Shown here one piece after another: positions 63,158 to 64,000 of a stretch of DNA of 64,000 nt. The notes beneath the pieces are model-generated. The model worked only from the letters and a program-made list of their open reading frames with translations, was not told where the DNA came from and ran no database searches. This DNA comes from Heterocephalus glaber (Eukaryota; Chordata; Mammalia; Rodentia; Bathyergidae). The DNA lies in the NCBI RefSeq assembly GCF_000247695.1, contig NW_004624781.1, positions 7,742,163 to 7,806,162 on the forward strand, given 5' to 3'. Made by a program: the position numbers and the translations under genes. The first letter of the stretch is position 1. Every line of letters begins with the position of its first letter.

Positions 63158-64000
63158 AAGCAGATGATTATACAGCTAAGGCAGATAACCACTGATCTAC
63201 TCTCTCTTTGGCCCTCACAGGAAGGGGAACAGATGGGCGGGGCGGGGGGGCCTGATCTCTCCATGCAGGTTCACTCAGCTATCACTTCTCACTTTTGCTT
63301 CCCTGTGTCCGTTTCTAACCTCGAGTCTCCAATCCCTCCTAGGTTCCTCCACAAAACACAATGGCCAGAAATGCCTCCTGTTTGGAGAAGCCTCCTGAAA
63401 CCCCCCACAATTGCAGTTCTTAGACTTCTCATTCCCTAGGGTCTCCCATTCCCTAGGGTCTCCCATCACTTCCTGCTGGGGCACAAACACCCACAAAGCA
63501 CCTGCCATGGACAGAGACCTACTAGGTGCTAGGGCCTCAGAGCCAGCTATGGACAAGCACAGGCTGACCCACCCCTGCTTGGCCAGCTCTCTCCACCCCA
63601 TTCTGTGTGTATCTGTCCCCTTTCTGTGCCCCATACGGGGCCCAACAGAAGGCAGCCCTTGAGAGGAACACACGAAAGACCAGAGTGAGACCCTAGGAAG
63701 TCCCCTGCTCCCTGGGCACTGGGGAGGGAGGCTCCCACGAGAGCAGCTTGCCCCTCATGCACAAGACCTCCCCAAACCCAGAGTCAGTCCTCCACCATCC
63801 AAGTCCCTGCCCAGGTCTCCTCTCCCCCCAAAATGCTGAATCACCCGGGCCCTCCTGCAGCTCAGAAAATTGGATAAAGCAGCAGGCACTGGGCGGGGGC
63901 AGCATCTTTGGAACATCAGCCTCTCTGACAGCAGAGAAACAGCCAAGAGCTGTCCGCACTGCAATCGCCTGAATCCTTACATCAGAAAGAGGAATTGAGC
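63158..64000. other. PLEKHO2 intron to window end
   Basis: No SINE recognised after 63,138. A short tandem duplication CATTCCCTAGGGTCTCC lies near 63,430-63,470. No PLEKHO2 upstream exon found. Confidence 0.5.

Noticed and set aside
61502..64000. Searched for the upstream PLEKHO2 exon (PH strands with WKDRYLLL)
   Set aside because: No matching minus-strand frame with splice sites was seen; it must lie beyond 64,000.

Overview
This is vertebrate nuclear DNA, from a rodent. Two multi-exon genes, both on the minus strand, sit in dense SINE, L1 and MIR background. The two dominant SINEs are a tRNA-Ala-derived ID element (A box like TTTAGCTCAGTGG, B box like GAGTTCGATCC, tail starting GGTACC then A-rich) and a 7SL-derived B1, often fused to a degenerate ID tail (B1-dID). 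This combination points to a non-murid rodent. I favour a hystricomorph (guinea-pig/mole-rat type), but only from memory of SINE style. Nothing prokaryotic, no CRISPR array and no RNA gene was found.

Layout, left to right. Positions 1-21,273 hold ANKDD1A (ankyrin repeat and death domain containing 1A), minus strand. Thirteen coding exons are visible, from the ATG exon in a CpG island (21,240-21,273) to the first death-domain exon (1,155-1,341). The remaining 3' exon(s) lie beyond position 1. All 13 exons were placed by AG/GT splice sites, continuous phase and protein similarity. Most are exactly 99 nt, phase 0, one ankyrin module each. Positions 21.3-50.25 kb are intergenic. They hold SINEs, old L1 pieces, a decayed mariner carried in two opposite copies, a 197-bp near-palindromic MITE, a 192-bp hAT-type element with a perfect 8-bp target duplication, a MER20-like piece and a small orphan CpG-rich block at 24.4-24.7 kb. 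Positions 50.25-64 kb hold PLEKHO2 (pleckstrin homology domain containing O2), minus strand: 3' UTR with AATAAA signal, then the last four coding exons. The first exons (start codon and N-terminal half of the PH domain) lie beyond 64,000.

Gene order and relative orientation (PLEKHO2 upstream of ANKDD1A, same strand) match, as I remember it, human 15q22.31, so this looks like ordinary conserved synteny. The two genes are not known to act together. Both reading frames are open over every exon seen, so neither looks like a pseudogene. I found no convincing undescribed system. The most useful observations are the mobile-element structures, the repeated insertion of ID elements into the A-rich linker of B1-dID, the FIH-type asparagine motifs in the ankyrin repeats and the orphan CpG block.
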